Of a stretch of 54,597 nucleotides of DNA, positions 16,836 to 25,353 are shown piece by piece; the first letter of the stretch is position 1; each line of letters begins with the position of its first letter. Below the pieces are notes generated by a model. That model ran no database searches. It worked only from the letters and a program-made list of their open reading frames with translations, and was not told the DNA's origin. Source of the stretch: Stenotrophomonas maltophilia (GTDB taxonomy: Bacteria; Pseudomonadota; Gammaproteobacteria; Xanthomonadales; Xanthomonadaceae); assembly GCA_002387845.1 (NCBI GenBank), contig DGLB01000076.1, forward strand, positions 77,698 to 132,294, read 5' to 3'. The position numbers and the translations under genes are program-made.

Positions 16836-17392
16836 TGATACGCACCGCTCTGGATCGCACCCAGCACGCGCATCACCGAGGCGCGCCCGCTGGGGGTATC
16901 CATCAGTTCCGCCGGTGCCAGACCGCCCAGGGCGGGCTGCGGCCGCTGGATCCACTCGCCCACCCACTTCTGCACATCGAAGTTGCGCGCCTCGGCGTTG
17001 TCGGTTTCGGCCGCCAGCATGTCTTCGACCTTGTTGATGAGTTCCATCAGGCCGACCACCGACTGCCCGGGCGTGCCGCCGAACAGCGCCTTGTCGCGCA
17101 TCTTCTTGGTGAAGGTGGCTTTCGGAATGCGTACGAACACCTGGAAATCGGCGCTGCTTTCAAACACGTCGTCGATCAGCCCCTTCACCACCTGGTAGGG
17201 GACGCCCTCGCGTTCGATCCGGACCCGTTCGGTCAGCGGGGCCGTGCGCAACAGGGCGCGGAAGCTGCTTGCCCGGGCCGGCCAGCTGGCCAGTTCCACG
17301 GGTTCCCTGACCTTGCTGGCCTTGGACGCGCTTCCCATGGGATAGGCCATGGGCGCGGAAGCACTGGACTTGCGGCGGGCGCTGGTGGACAT
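16832..17392 (-). CDS. Xre/MbcA/ParS-type antitoxin
   Basis: The 186-aa protein has the antitoxin layout of RES partners. A disordered Ser/Ala-rich N-terminus comes first, then a helical HTH-like region about 70-130 (VVKGLIDDVFESSADFQVF, IPKATFTKKMR). Last comes the C-terminal MbcA/ParS toxin-binding domain ALGGLAPAELMDTPSGRASVMRVLGAI. It should bind the RES protein and repress the operon. Start choice: ATG at 17392; a TTG four codons upstream is an alternative. A promoter with an overlapping inverted repeat lies directly upstream. Confidence 0.85.
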   Translation of the reverse strand: MSTSARRKSSASAPMAYPMGSASKASKVREPVELASWPARASSFRALLRTAPLTERVRIEREGVPYQVVKGLIDDVFESSADFQVFVRIPKATFTKKMRDKALFGGTPGQSVVGLMELINKVEDMLAAETDNAEARNFDVQKWVGEWIQRPQPALGGLAPAELMDTPSGRASVMRVLGAIQSGAYQ

Positions 17393-17423
17393 GGGAAGGC
17401 TCAATATGGCTAAGTGTGGTCTG

Positions 17424-17451
17424 AATATAGGGCAAAAGTAGTCGCATTCAA
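17424..17451 (-). promoter_or_regulatory. Promoter of the toxin-antitoxin operon
   Basis: On the minus strand TTGAAT (17451-17446) and TATATT (17429-17424) are separated by 16 bp. The first arm of the GGGCAAA inverted repeat touches the -10 box. Confidence 0.6.
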
Positions 17452-17472
17452 GTGAAGCTGTCGCCTTTGCCC
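17430..17472. promoter_or_regulatory. GGGCAAA / TTTGCCC inverted repeat, candidate antitoxin operator
   Basis: Seven-base perfect arms at 17430-17436 and 17466-17472 are separated by 29 bp. The pair spans the -10 to -35 region of the toxin-antitoxin promoter and the upstream side of the divergent 17505 gene. It could let one repressor control both. Confidence 0.45.
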
Positions 17473-17504
17473 ACGGAAATCATTGATCCTGTTAATGTCC
17501 GCCC

Positions 17505-18761
17505 ATGAACACCGCTCCGATCACCGCGGACCGTGACGTGGCCTACCACACCCAGTTGGATGCACAGCTGGTGGAGGCCGTGGGTGACATCAAACTGCTG
17601 GGGCTGACCAGCTGGCCCGCCGCACTGCAGGCCCCGTTCCTGGCCAGCGTGGCCCGTGGGCAGCCGGTGCTGCCGCAGGTGGACTACCCCAAGCTGGATT
17701 TCAGCGGCACCCGGCAGGCGCTGGCGAAGATCAGCGCCCGCTGCGACCCCAGCCATCCGTTAGGCCAGTACGTGCAACGCTCCGCGCAGAGCTGGGATTT
17801 GGCCGCCGGGCTGCTGGAATCGCTGGGCACGGCGGCGGTGGATGGTTATTCGGTGCAGTTGTACGGCGCGCCGGAACAGCCGCTGCCCGGCCACGGGCCC
17901 AGCACCCGTGAAGCCGCGCGGCATTTCATCCAGATCGCGCAGGAACTGGACCACGAACTGCTGGCCCCGGAGGAACAGGTGCCGGTGTCGGCTACTGCAC
18001 TGATGCTGCAGTTGCAGAGTGACCTGGACGCCTTCTTTGAATCGCGCATCATCCAGGTGCAGCTGGATCCGGATCTGATTTCCAAGGCGGCCGCAGGCCC
18101 GACCCGCATTCGCCTGCGCACCAGTGCACGCTTCAGTGCCTACGACCGCGCGCAGCTGTTCCACCATGAGGCGCTGGTGCATTCGCTGACCGCGCTCAAT
18201 GGTCGCGAGCAGCCGCACCTGCCCAGCCTGGCATTGTCTTCACCCCGTGTGACCGCCACCCAGGAAGGATTGGCCACGTTTGCCGAGCAGATCACCGGCA
18301 GCATCGATATCGAACGGCTCAAGCGCATCAGCCTGCGCACCGAAGCGATTGCCATGGCGCGCGAAGGGGCGGATTTCATCCAGGTATTCCGCTACTTCTG
18401 CGACGCCGGGCAGAACCACGAAGAGAGCTTTGCTTCGGCCCAGCGCGTCTTCCGCGGCGTACCCACGGTGGGTGGGGCCGCCTTCACCAAAGACACCGTG
18501 TACCTGCGTGGCCTGGTGTCGGTGCACACCTTCTTCCGCCACATGCTGGCCGAGGACCGCCTGCAGATCTGTCGCTGGCTGTTTGCCGGCAAGATGTCGC
18601 TCACCGACGCGATTGATTTCGCCCCCTTGTTCGAAGAGGGCATTCTGCGCCCGCCGCGCTGGCTGCCGCACTGGGTCAGTCGCGCCAACGGGCTGGCCGG
18701 AATGCTGGCGTTTTCGCTGTTCGCCAACCGCATCCGCATGGATCAGCTGGCGGCAGAGTAA
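17505..18761 (+). CDS. QEGLA-motif (DUF1704) putative metallopeptidase
   Basis: The 418-aa protein belongs to the family named for its QEGLA motif and annotated as 'flavohemoglobin expression-modulating'. It shows HHEALVHSL with an HExxxH zinc-site pattern (221-226) and TQEGLATF (253-257) supplying the next Glu. This layout matches a gluzincin-like peptidase related to eukaryotic tubulin detyrosinases. No signal peptide, so cytoplasmic. It is divergent from the toxin-antitoxin pair with a 112-bp shared promoter region. GTTAAT lies eight bases before the ATG with no ribosome-binding site. The bacterial substrate is unknown. Confidence 0.85.
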   Translation: MNTAPITADRDVAYHTQLDAQLVEAVGDIKLLGLTSWPAALQAPFLASVARGQPVLPQVDYPKLDFSGTRQALAKISARCDPSHPLGQYVQRSAQSWDLAAGLLESLGTAAVDGYSVQLYGAPEQPLPGHGPSTREAARHFIQIAQELDHELLAPEEQVPVSATALMLQLQSDLDAFFESRIIQVQLDPDLISKAAAGPTRIRLRTSARFSAYDRAQLFHHEALVHSLTALNGREQPHLPSLALSSPRVTATQEGLATFAEQITGSIDIERLKRISLRTEAIAMAREGADFIQVFRYFCDAGQNHEESFASAQRVFRGVPTVGGAAFTKDTVYLRGLVSVHTFFRHMLAEDRLQICRWLFAGKMSLTDAIDFAPLFEEGILRPPRWLPHWVSRANGLAGMLAFSLFANRIRMDQLAAE

Positions 18762-18771
18762 TCGCCCTGCC

Positions 18772-19512
18772 TCAGAACATGTGCAACCCGCCGTTGACCG
18801 CGTAATCCGCGCCGGTCACATACGCGGCATCGTCCGACGCCAGCCATGCGCACAGGCTGGCCACTTCCTCCGGCTTGCCCAGGCGGCGAATCGGTACCGA
18901 ACCCGCCAACCGATCCAGCACATCCGGTGGGAAGCTGCTGATCGACTGGCTGGCGATGTACCCCGGCGAAATGGTGTTTACCGTCACCCCGCGCGTGGCC
19001 ACCTCATTTGCCAACGCCCGGCTGAAACCATGCATCGCCGCCTTGGCAGTGGCGAAGTTGACCTGCCCGATCTGTCCTTTGTGCGCGCTCACCGAACCAA
19101 TGTTGACGATGCGGCCCCAGCCGCGCGCGGCCATGCCATCGATCACCTGCTTGGTGATGTTGAACAGCGCGTGCAGGTTCGAGCCCATCACCGCGTTCCA
19201 GTCGTCCTGGCTCATCTGTCGGAACAGCACGTCGCGGCTGCCGCCGGCGTTGTTGACCAGCACGTCGATCTCGCCAACTTCGGCCTTGACCTTGGTGAAG
19301 GCCGCCACCGTGGACTGCCAGTCCGCCGCGTTGCCTTCAGAGGCGATGAAATCAAAGCCCAGCTCGCGCTGTTCGCGCAGCCATGCCGCCTTGCGCGGTG
19401 AGTTCGGGGCGCAGCCGGCGACCACGGTGTGGCCGTTGCGGGCCAGCTTCTGGCAGATGGCAGTGCCCACACTGCCCATGCCACTGGTGACGTATGCGAT
19501 GCGAAGGGTCAT
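18772..19512 (-). CDS. Short-chain dehydrogenase, acetoacetyl-CoA reductase-like, altered active site
   Basis: Overall the 246-aa protein resembles PhaB/PhbB acetoacetyl-CoA reductases, with LVNNAGGSRD, RIVNIGSVSAHKGQIGQ, ALANEVATRGVTVNTISPGY and a C-terminal VTGADYAVNGGLHMF. Two key motifs deviate. The cofactor loop TGGxxGxG reads TSGMGSVG, and the catalytic Tyr of YxxxK is Phe153 (NFATAK, codon TTC at 19056-19054) with Lys157 kept. Catalysis as a normal SDR is therefore doubtful. It is the last gene of an operon with a CitMHS transporter (19 bp upstream) and a porin. Family certain, function uncertain. Confidence 0.88.
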   Translation of the reverse strand: MTLRIAYVTSGMGSVGTAICQKLARNGHTVVAGCAPNSPRKAAWLREQRELGFDFIASEGNAADWQSTVAAFTKVKAEVGEIDVLVNNAGGSRDVLFRQMSQDDWNAVMGSNLHALFNITKQVIDGMAARGWGRIVNIGSVSAHKGQIGQVNFATAKAAMHGFSRALANEVATRGVTVNTISPGYIASQSISSFPPDVLDRLAGSVPIRRLGKPEEVASLCAWLASDDAAYVTGADYAVNGGLHMF

Positions 19513-19531
19513 GGAAATCTCCTGTCAGCAA

Positions 19532-20860
19532 TCAGGAAGCAAAGGGATACAGGCCGCAGATCAGGCTGCCGACCATCAGCACCAGCGAGACCATCACCGC
19601 CCATTTCAGGGTGAACTTCTGGTGGTCGGCGAAATCCACCTTCGCCAAGCCCACCAGCAGATAGGTCGAAGGCACCAGCGGGCTGAGCAGATGCACCGGC
19701 TGGCCGGCCAGGGAGGCGCGTGCCATTTCCACCGGGGTGATGCCGTAGTTGCCTGCCGCTTCGGACAGGATCGGCAGCACACCGAAGTAGAAGGCGTCGT
19801 TGGACATGAAGAAGGTGAACGGCATCGACGCAATGGCGGTAATCACCGCCAGGTACGGGCCCCAGGCATCTGGAATGACCGCCAGGAAGCTGCGCGACAT
19901 CGCCTCCACCATGCCGGTGTTGTTGAGGATGCCGGTAAAGATGCCGGCGGCGAAGATCAACGACACCACCGACAGCACGTTGCCGGCGTGGTTGACCACG
20001 CGGCGGCGCTGCTCGGCCAGGTTCGGGTAGTTGATCACCAGTGCAATGGCAAAGCCGACCATGAACAGCACCGGCATCGGCAGCACGCCCATCACCAGCG
20101 CCACCATCAGCGCCAGGGTGAGCGCGAAGTTCACCCACAGCAGCTTCGGCCGCTTGGTGTCCTCGGCGTCTTCCACAGTGGGCAGTGCGCCATCGTCCGA
20201 CACGCTGGAATCCATCCAGCTGCCACCGGCCGGCAGCTTCACCACGCCCAGGCGGCGACGCTCCTTCAGGCCCAGGTACCAGGCCAGCAGCAGCACCGAG
20301 GCGCAGGCCAGCACCATCGCCGGAATCAGCGGCACGAACACATCGGCCGGGTCCACGTGCAGCGCGGTGGCGGCACGCGCGGTCGGGCCGCCCCACGGGG
20401 TGAGGTTCATCACGCCGCCGGCAAGGATGGTCACGCAGGTCATGTTCAACGCGCTCATGCCCAACCGCTGGTACAGCGGCAGCATCGCCGACACCGTGAT
20501 CATGTAGGTGGTGGAACCGTCGCCATCCAGCGAGATCAGCATCGCCAGCGCGGCGGTGCCGAGCACGATCTTCATCGGGTCGCCCTTGACCAGGCGCAGA
20601 ATGATCCGCACCAGCGGGTCGAACAGGCCGGCGTCGATCATCACCCCGAAATACAGGATCGCGAACATCAGCATCACGCCGGTCGGCGCGATCTTCTTGA
20701 TGCCATCCAGCATCATCTCGTCCAGCCCGGTGGCGAAGCCGCCAATCAGGGCGAAGATGATCGGAATGGTGATCAGTGCCACCAGCGGCGACAGCCGTTT
20801 GCTCATGATCAAGTACATGAATGTAATGACCATGCCAAAGCCGAGGATGCTGAGCATCAT
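19532..20860 (-). CDS. CitMHS-family citrate/divalent-metal transporter
   Basis: The 442-aa inner-membrane protein has about 12 hydrophobic segments, starting MMLSILGFGMVITFMYLIM, with a charged loop about 215-245. Conserved features are SLDGDGSTTYMIT, VMNLTPWGGPTARAATAL and MSNDAFYFGVLPIL, typical of CitM/CitH-type carriers that take up metal-citrate complexes with protons. It lies between a porin (24 bp upstream) and an SDR, and divergent from a TctD/TctE-like regulator pair. The context supports citrate or another tricarboxylate as substrate. A one-codon-shorter start at 20857 is possible. Confidence 0.93.
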   Translation of the reverse strand: MMLSILGFGMVITFMYLIMSKRLSPLVALITIPIIFALIGGFATGLDEMMLDGIKKIAPTGVMLMFAILYFGVMIDAGLFDPLVRIILRLVKGDPMKIVLGTAALAMLISLDGDGSTTYMITVSAMLPLYQRLGMSALNMTCVTILAGGVMNLTPWGGPTARAATALHVDPADVFVPLIPAMVLACASVLLLAWYLGLKERRRLGVVKLPAGGSWMDSSVSDDGALPTVEDAEDTKRPKLLWVNFALTLALMVALVMGVLPMPVLFMVGFAIALVINYPNLAEQRRRVVNHAGNVLSVVSLIFAAGIFTGILNNTGMVEAMSRSFLAVIPDAWGPYLAVITAIASMPFTFFMSNDAFYFGVLPILSEAAGNYGITPVEMARASLAGQPVHLLSPLVPSTYLLVGLAKVDFADHQKFTLKWAVMVSLVLMVGSLICGLYPFAS

Positions 20861-20884
20861 CTGCGGACTCCTTGTTGCGTAGGG

Positions 20885-22066
20885 TTAGAAATCGAACTGC
20901 AGGCGGCCGGTAACCGCGCGGGTGTGGTCAACCGTGGTGCCCGCAAGCTGGTCGCGGTTACGGCTGTCAATCAGGTTCAACATGAAGCGCAGGTTCGGCC
21001 GCATGTACCAGTTGCCGCCCAGCGTCCACGCCTCGGTGCGGCCATCGCGCAGGTCCGGCTGGCCGATCAGGTGCTGGTCACCGCGCATCTGGTCGTAGCG
21101 CAGCGCCAGCTCGAACGCGCCGGCCTTGTGGCGCAGGTTCTTGACCCGCGCAAAGCGCCCGGTCTTGCTGTCGTACGCGCGCGATTCGCCGGTGACGAAC
21201 CAGCTGAGCATGCCGTAGCCGGCCAGCACCTTGCCGCGCTGCATTCCGTCGTCGAAGGTGGCCCCACTGAACTCGCCCTGCCAGGAGAGCGGGCCGCTCA
21301 CCTGCGCGTACTCCATCGACCATTTGTTGACGTCGGTGTCGCGACCGGCCGAAAAATCAACCAGGGTCAGGCGGCTGTTGTCGCTCAGGTGGCCGGCCGG
21401 GCGCGGGCGGATCCGGAGTCCCGGCACGCCGTTGGCACCGGGGTTGTCGTAGCGCTCGTGGGCCAGCGACAGGCCCAGGTGCAGCACGTCGCCGGCAGTG
21501 GCCCCCGGGGCCCAGGTCACGCGGCCGCCGGCCGCGCGGCCCTTCACCTGCCAGGCATCAATGCTCTCCAGGCTGTAGGCGCTGGCGGCCCAGGTCATGT
21601 CGTTGCGCGCCGCCTGCCACGATGCCCCCAGCCGGTACAGCGGAGCCAGGGTGGTTCCGGCATTGCCGCGCTCCAGGAAACTGCCGTAGTTGGAGCCGGT
21701 GCGGTCGTCCAGCGAGAAGTACTGCTTGAACTGGCCCACGGTCAGCTTGCCGCCACTGAAGTCGCGGCTGACATACACGTCCTTGGCCTCAACCCGGTCG
21801 CCGGAGAAGTCGGCTTCCAGCTTGTAATCCACGACAAAGAACTTGCCGGAAACGTCCAGCCAGGCGCGGCGGATCTCGGTGTCGTCCTTGTTGGGCGTGC
21901 CGCGGCTGTCGTTGTCGAAGTCGGCAAAGTCCAGGTGCAGGCGGCCGCCCAGCGTGGCGGTAACCGGGCGCTCGTCATCGGCGGGTTCGGCGGCCCACAG
22001 CGGCGCAACGGGAATCATCAGGGTGCAGGCGGCCAGCCCGCGCCAGCGCAGGAAATCAAGAGACAT
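20885..22066 (-). CDS. OprO/OprP-type outer-membrane porin
   Basis: The 393-aa protein has a signal peptide (about 1-25, ending LWAAE) and the Porin_O_P layout: GGRLHLDFADFD strands at the start, a C-terminal GGNWYMRPNLRFMLNLID block and terminal Phe (RLQFDF). The family was named for phosphate and pyrophosphate, but here the operon with a CitMHS carrier suggests an organic-acid channel. The start has GGGAGG four bases upstream. It is first gene of the porin-transporter-SDR operon, and the CTGTCA repeat at 22145-22161 lies in its promoter region. Confidence 0.9.
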   Translation of the reverse strand: MSLDFLRWRGLAACTLMIPVAPLWAAEPADDERPVTATLGGRLHLDFADFDNDSRGTPNKDDTEIRRAWLDVSGKFFVVDYKLEADFSGDRVEAKDVYVSRDFSGGKLTVGQFKQYFSLDDRTGSNYGSFLERGNAGTTLAPLYRLGASWQAARNDMTWAASAYSLESIDAWQVKGRAAGGRVTWAPGATAGDVLHLGLSLAHERYDNPGANGVPGLRIRPRPAGHLSDNSRLTLVDFSAGRDTDVNKWSMEYAQVSGPLSWQGEFSGATFDDGMQRGKVLAGYGMLSWFVTGESRAYDSKTGRFARVKNLRHKAGAFELALRYDQMRGDQHLIGQPDLRDGRTEAWTLGGNWYMRPNLRFMLNLIDSRNRDQLAGTTVDHTRAVTGRLQFDF

Positions 22067-22144
22067 GCACCCTCCCAGGTACGTTGTAGGTCCAAGCATC
22101 CGCACCGTGGGGGAGGTGGGATGGCGCAGCCTAGTACCGGGAAG

Positions 22145-22161
22145 CTGTCATCCACCTGTCA
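22145..22161. promoter_or_regulatory. CTGTCA direct repeat, candidate response-regulator site
   Basis: CTGTCA occurs at 22145-22150 and 22156-22161. The 11-bp phase is one helical turn, as expected for an OmpR/PhoB-type dimer. It lies in the divergent region between the porin operon and the TctD-like regulator. Confidence 0.5.
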
Positions 22162-22239
22162 GCCATTGTTGCGCCGCAGCGTAACCACGGAGGGCCCGCT
22201 ACGCGCTAGCATCTGGGCACCTTTGAACCTGTGTGGCCG

Positions 22240-22929
22240 ATGCGCATCCTGCTGGTGGAAGACAACCCGGACCTGGCCGACGCCATCGTCCGCCGCATGC
22301 GCCGCAGCGGCCACGCGGTGGACTGGCAGAACGACGGCCTGGCCGCCGCCAGCGTGCTGCGCTACCAGAGCTTCGACCTGGTGGTGCTGGACATCGGCCT
22401 GCCCAAGCTCGATGGCCTGCGTGTGCTGGCCGGCATGCGCGAGCGTGGCGATGCGACCCCGGTGCTGATGCTCACTGCACGCGACGGCATTGAAGACCGC
22501 GTGCAGGCGCTGGACGTGGGTGCGGATGATTACCTGGGCAAGCCATTCGATTTCCGCGAATTCGAGGCGCGCTGCCGGGTGCTGTTGCGGCGGACGCGCG
22601 GGCAGGCCAGCGAAGTGGTGCAGATTGGCGGCTTCCAGTTCGACAACGCCTCGCACCGGGTATCGCTGCATGGCACGGCGATTGAACTGCCCAATCGCGA
22701 GTTTCGCCTGCTGGAGATTCTGATGGGCAGGTTGGGGCAGGTGGTCGGCAAGGATGAAATCGCCAACGGCCTGTTTGGCTTCGATGACGAGGCCGGCCCC
22801 AATGCGATTGAACTCTATGTCGGCCGGCTGCGGCGCAAGCTGGCCGATGCGCCGGTGCGCATCGTCACGGTGCGTGGCACGGGTTATCTGCTGGAAGCGG
22901 TGGAAGAGGGTGGCGATGGCAACCGCTGA
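22240..22929 (+). CDS. OmpR-family response regulator, TctD-like
   Basis: The 229-aa regulator has a receiver domain (acidic ED at 7-8, phosphoacceptor Asp51 in VVLDIGLPKLDG, Lys in LGKPFDFREF) and a C-terminal winged helix (LPNREFRLLEILM to RLRRKLADAPVRIVTVRGTGY). The 'PFDFREFEAR' linker is like TctD/QseB regulators. ATG at 22240; a GTG at 22231 is in frame. It is divergent from the porin-citrate transporter operon and overlaps the kinase gene by 14 bp, so it probably controls tricarboxylate uptake. Confidence 0.93.
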   Translation: MRILLVEDNPDLADAIVRRMRRSGHAVDWQNDGLAAASVLRYQSFDLVVLDIGLPKLDGLRVLAGMRERGDATPVLMLTARDGIEDRVQALDVGADDYLGKPFDFREFEARCRVLLRRTRGQASEVVQIGGFQFDNASHRVSLHGTAIELPNREFRLLEILMGRLGQVVGKDEIANGLFGFDDEAGPNAIELYVGRLRRKLADAPVRIVTVRGTGYLLEAVEEGGDGNR

Positions 22930-24298
22930 CGCCGCGCCCGGTTCGCTGCGGCGCACGCTCACCCTGTACCTGGGGGCATTGCTGGCGGTGTTCGCGGTGG
23001 CGTTGCTGTTCGCCGCACGCGATTACGGCCAGCGCGCCGCCAACCGCTCCTACGACCATCTGCTGGTGTCGTCTGCCCTTTCCATCATCGACTCGGTGGC
23101 ACTGGTCGAAGCGCAATGGCAGGTGGATCTGCCCTACGCATCGCTCGACCTGCTGGCGATGGCCCCGGAGGACCGCGTGTTCTACCGTGTGTTCGATGCG
23201 CACAACCAGACCGTGACCGGCTACGACGACCTGCCTGCGCCGCCGCGCGCGCCCACCGACCAGCCGCAGCTGTTCGACGCCCAGTACAGCGGCGAGCAGG
23301 TGCGCTTCGTCGTGGTGTCGCGCCGTGTGTCGTCGCCGTCAGCGCAGGTGGAAGTTCGCGTGCAGGTGGGTCAGACCCGGCGCGCGCGCGAGGCCTTGGC
23401 GCAGGACATGGTCAACCGCTCGCTGATCGCCATTGGTGTGCTTTCGCTGCTGTCGCTGGCCCTGGTGGCCTTCGGCGTGCACCGCGCGTTCCGGCCGCTG
23501 GTGAAGGTGGAGCGTGAACTGTCCCGCCGCGAACCGTCCGACCTGAGCCCGCTGGACGCACGCGTACCGCGCGAGATGGACCAGATGGTGGCTGCGCTGA
23601 ACCGCTTCATGGGCCGTCTGTCCAGCAGCAATGAAACCCTGCGCGCGTTCATGGCCGAGGCCGCGCACCAGATGCGCACCCCGCTGGCCGCACTGCGTGC
23701 GCAGGCGCAGCTGGCGCTGGACGACGACGACCCGGAAGACATGCGGCGCAGCCTGCTGGCGATCGAGCGCAACGCCACCCACATGAGCCGCCTGCTCAAC
23801 CAGCTGCTCAGCGACGCCAGTGTCATTCATCGCTCCAACCTGCAGCGCTTCGCGCCGGTGGACCTGGTGGAAACCGTGCACCAGGCCCTGCATGAAGCCC
23901 TGCCGCAGGCGGGCCCGGCCCCGCGCGTGCAGCTGGCGGTGGGTGTCACTGCCGCCAGCGTCAACGGCGATGCGCTGCTGCTGCGTGAAGCGATCAAGAA
24001 CCTGATCGACAACGCGCTCAAGTACGGCGGCCCCGGTGACCTGCAGGTGGCGCTGACCGCCGACCGCAAGTGCTTCGTGCTCACCATTGCCGACCACGGC
24101 CCCGGTATTGCCCCAGCCGATGCCGAGCGCGTGTTCGAGCGTTTCGCCCGTGGCGAAGGCGCGGCGGCGGGTGGGGCAGGGCTGGGCCTGGCCATCGTCA
24201 AACGCGTGGTTGACAGCCATGGCGGCCACATCGACCTCAGCAACCGGCCCGGTGGTGGGTTGGTGGCTACTTTGACACTGCCCGGACGGAACACATGA
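22916..24298 (+). CDS. Sensor histidine kinase, TctE-like
   Basis: The 460-aa kinase has two membrane segments (about 16-34 and 169-188) enclosing a periplasmic 2CSK_N/TctE-type sensor, a short HAMP-like stretch, and a HisKA domain with His251 in AEAAHQMRTPLAALRAQ. The HATPase follows with N box LIDNALKYGG, G1 DHGPGIAP and G2 GGAGLGLAIVKRV. GAGGG precedes the ATG. It overlaps the regulator gene by 14 bp and is itself joined to the next gene by an ATGA overlap, so all three are one translation-coupled unit. The signal is probably a tricarboxylate. Confidence 0.93.
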   Translation: MATADAAPGSLRRTLTLYLGALLAVFAVALLFAARDYGQRAANRSYDHLLVSSALSIIDSVALVEAQWQVDLPYASLDLLAMAPEDRVFYRVFDAHNQTVTGYDDLPAPPRAPTDQPQLFDAQYSGEQVRFVVVSRRVSSPSAQVEVRVQVGQTRRAREALAQDMVNRSLIAIGVLSLLSLALVAFGVHRAFRPLVKVERELSRREPSDLSPLDARVPREMDQMVAALNRFMGRLSSSNETLRAFMAEAAHQMRTPLAALRAQAQLALDDDDPEDMRRSLLAIERNATHMSRLLNQLLSDASVIHRSNLQRFAPVDLVETVHQALHEALPQAGPAPRVQLAVGVTAASVNGDALLLREAIKNLIDNALKYGGPGDLQVALTADRKCFVLTIADHGPGIAPADAERVFERFARGEGAAAGGAGLGLAIVKRVVDSHGGHIDLSNRPGGGLVATLTLPGRNT

Positions 24299-25353
24299 AG
24301 GCGCTGATTTCCCTGCTTCTGGCCTTCTTCGCGTGCACCGCACTTGCCGCGCCCGGCGACGTGCAGCGTTTTCCTGCCAAAGGCCCGGTGCTGGCCCAGC
24401 TGCGCATCCACGGGTCCACCGACATCGAGGTGTTCGGCACCGTCATTGCCGACTACCAGCGGCTGTACCCCGGCACCGAGATCGTCTACGAAGACATCAT
24501 CACCCAGGACATGTACGCGCGTTACTTGAACGAGCGCAACAGTCCCACCGGTCCGGACATGCTGATCAGCAGCGGCATGGATCTGCAGACCAAGCTGGTC
24601 AACGACGGCTATGCGTTGGCCCACCGCTCCGCGCAGACCGAGGCGCTACCGGACTGGGCGCAGTGGCGGCACGAAGCCTTCGGCATCAGCTACGAGCCGG
24701 TGGCCATGGTCTACAACACCCGCACCCTGCCCAAGGCGCGGGTTCCGCACACCCGCCGCCAACTGCTGGAATTGCTGCGCGCCCCCGACGCCCCGCTGGC
24801 CGGCAAAGTCGGTACCTACGACGTGCAGCGCAGTAGCGTGGGCTACCTGCTGGCCACCCAGGATGGCCAGCGCGGCAGCATGGCCGGCGCCTTGCTGGGC
24901 GCACTGGGCGACAACCAGGTGGAACTGGAGGAACGCACCGGCGTGCTGCTGGATGCGGTAAGCAGCGGGCGTCTGTCGCTGGTGTACAACGTACTCGGCT
25001 CCTACGCCCAGGCCCGCATCGATGCCGGCGAACCGCTGGGCATCATCGAGCCCGAGGATTACACCCTGGTCGTGCTGCGTACCGCCATCATTCCGCGCAG
25101 CAGCCACCACCCCGACGAGGCGCGCCGCTTCCTCGATTATCTGCTTTCGCCGCGCGGCCAGCAGGTACTCTCCCGCGAAGCGCGCCTGATGCCCATCCTG
25201 CCCGCGCAGCGCCCCCAGCAACCCGGCGGCGCGCCCGAGCGCAGCTACCGCCCCATCCAGCTGGGCCCCGGCCTGCTGGTCTATCTCGACGCCCTCAAGC
25301 GCCGCCAGTTCCTCGACGCTTGGCGCGGCAGCATGCTCCCGCCGAATCCGTAG
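24295..25353 (+). CDS. Periplasmic solute-binding protein, orphan, coupled to the kinase
   Basis: The 352-aa protein has a signal peptide (about 1-19, CTALAAP) and a family-1-like extracellular solute-binding fold. It shows LRIHGSTDIEVFGTVIADYQ near the start, AFGISYEPVAMVYNTRTLP, LSLVYNVLGSYAQARIDAG and HPDEARRFLDYLLSPRGQQVL. Such proteins usually feed an ABC importer, but no permease or ATPase gene is nearby. The ATGA overlap with the kinase suggests it works as the ligand-binding accessory of that kinase. Its TAG stop is the TAG of a SMAG element. Confidence 0.88.
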   Translation: MKALISLLLAFFACTALAAPGDVQRFPAKGPVLAQLRIHGSTDIEVFGTVIADYQRLYPGTEIVYEDIITQDMYARYLNERNSPTGPDMLISSGMDLQTKLVNDGYALAHRSAQTEALPDWAQWRHEAFGISYEPVAMVYNTRTLPKARVPHTRRQLLELLRAPDAPLAGKVGTYDVQRSSVGYLLATQDGQRGSMAGALLGALGDNQVELEERTGVLLDAVSSGRLSLVYNVLGSYAQARIDAGEPLGIIEPEDYTLVVLRTAIIPRSSHHPDEARRFLDYLLSPRGQQVLSREARLMPILPAQRPQQPGGAPERSYRPIQLGPGLLVYLDALKRRQFLDAWRGSMLPPNP

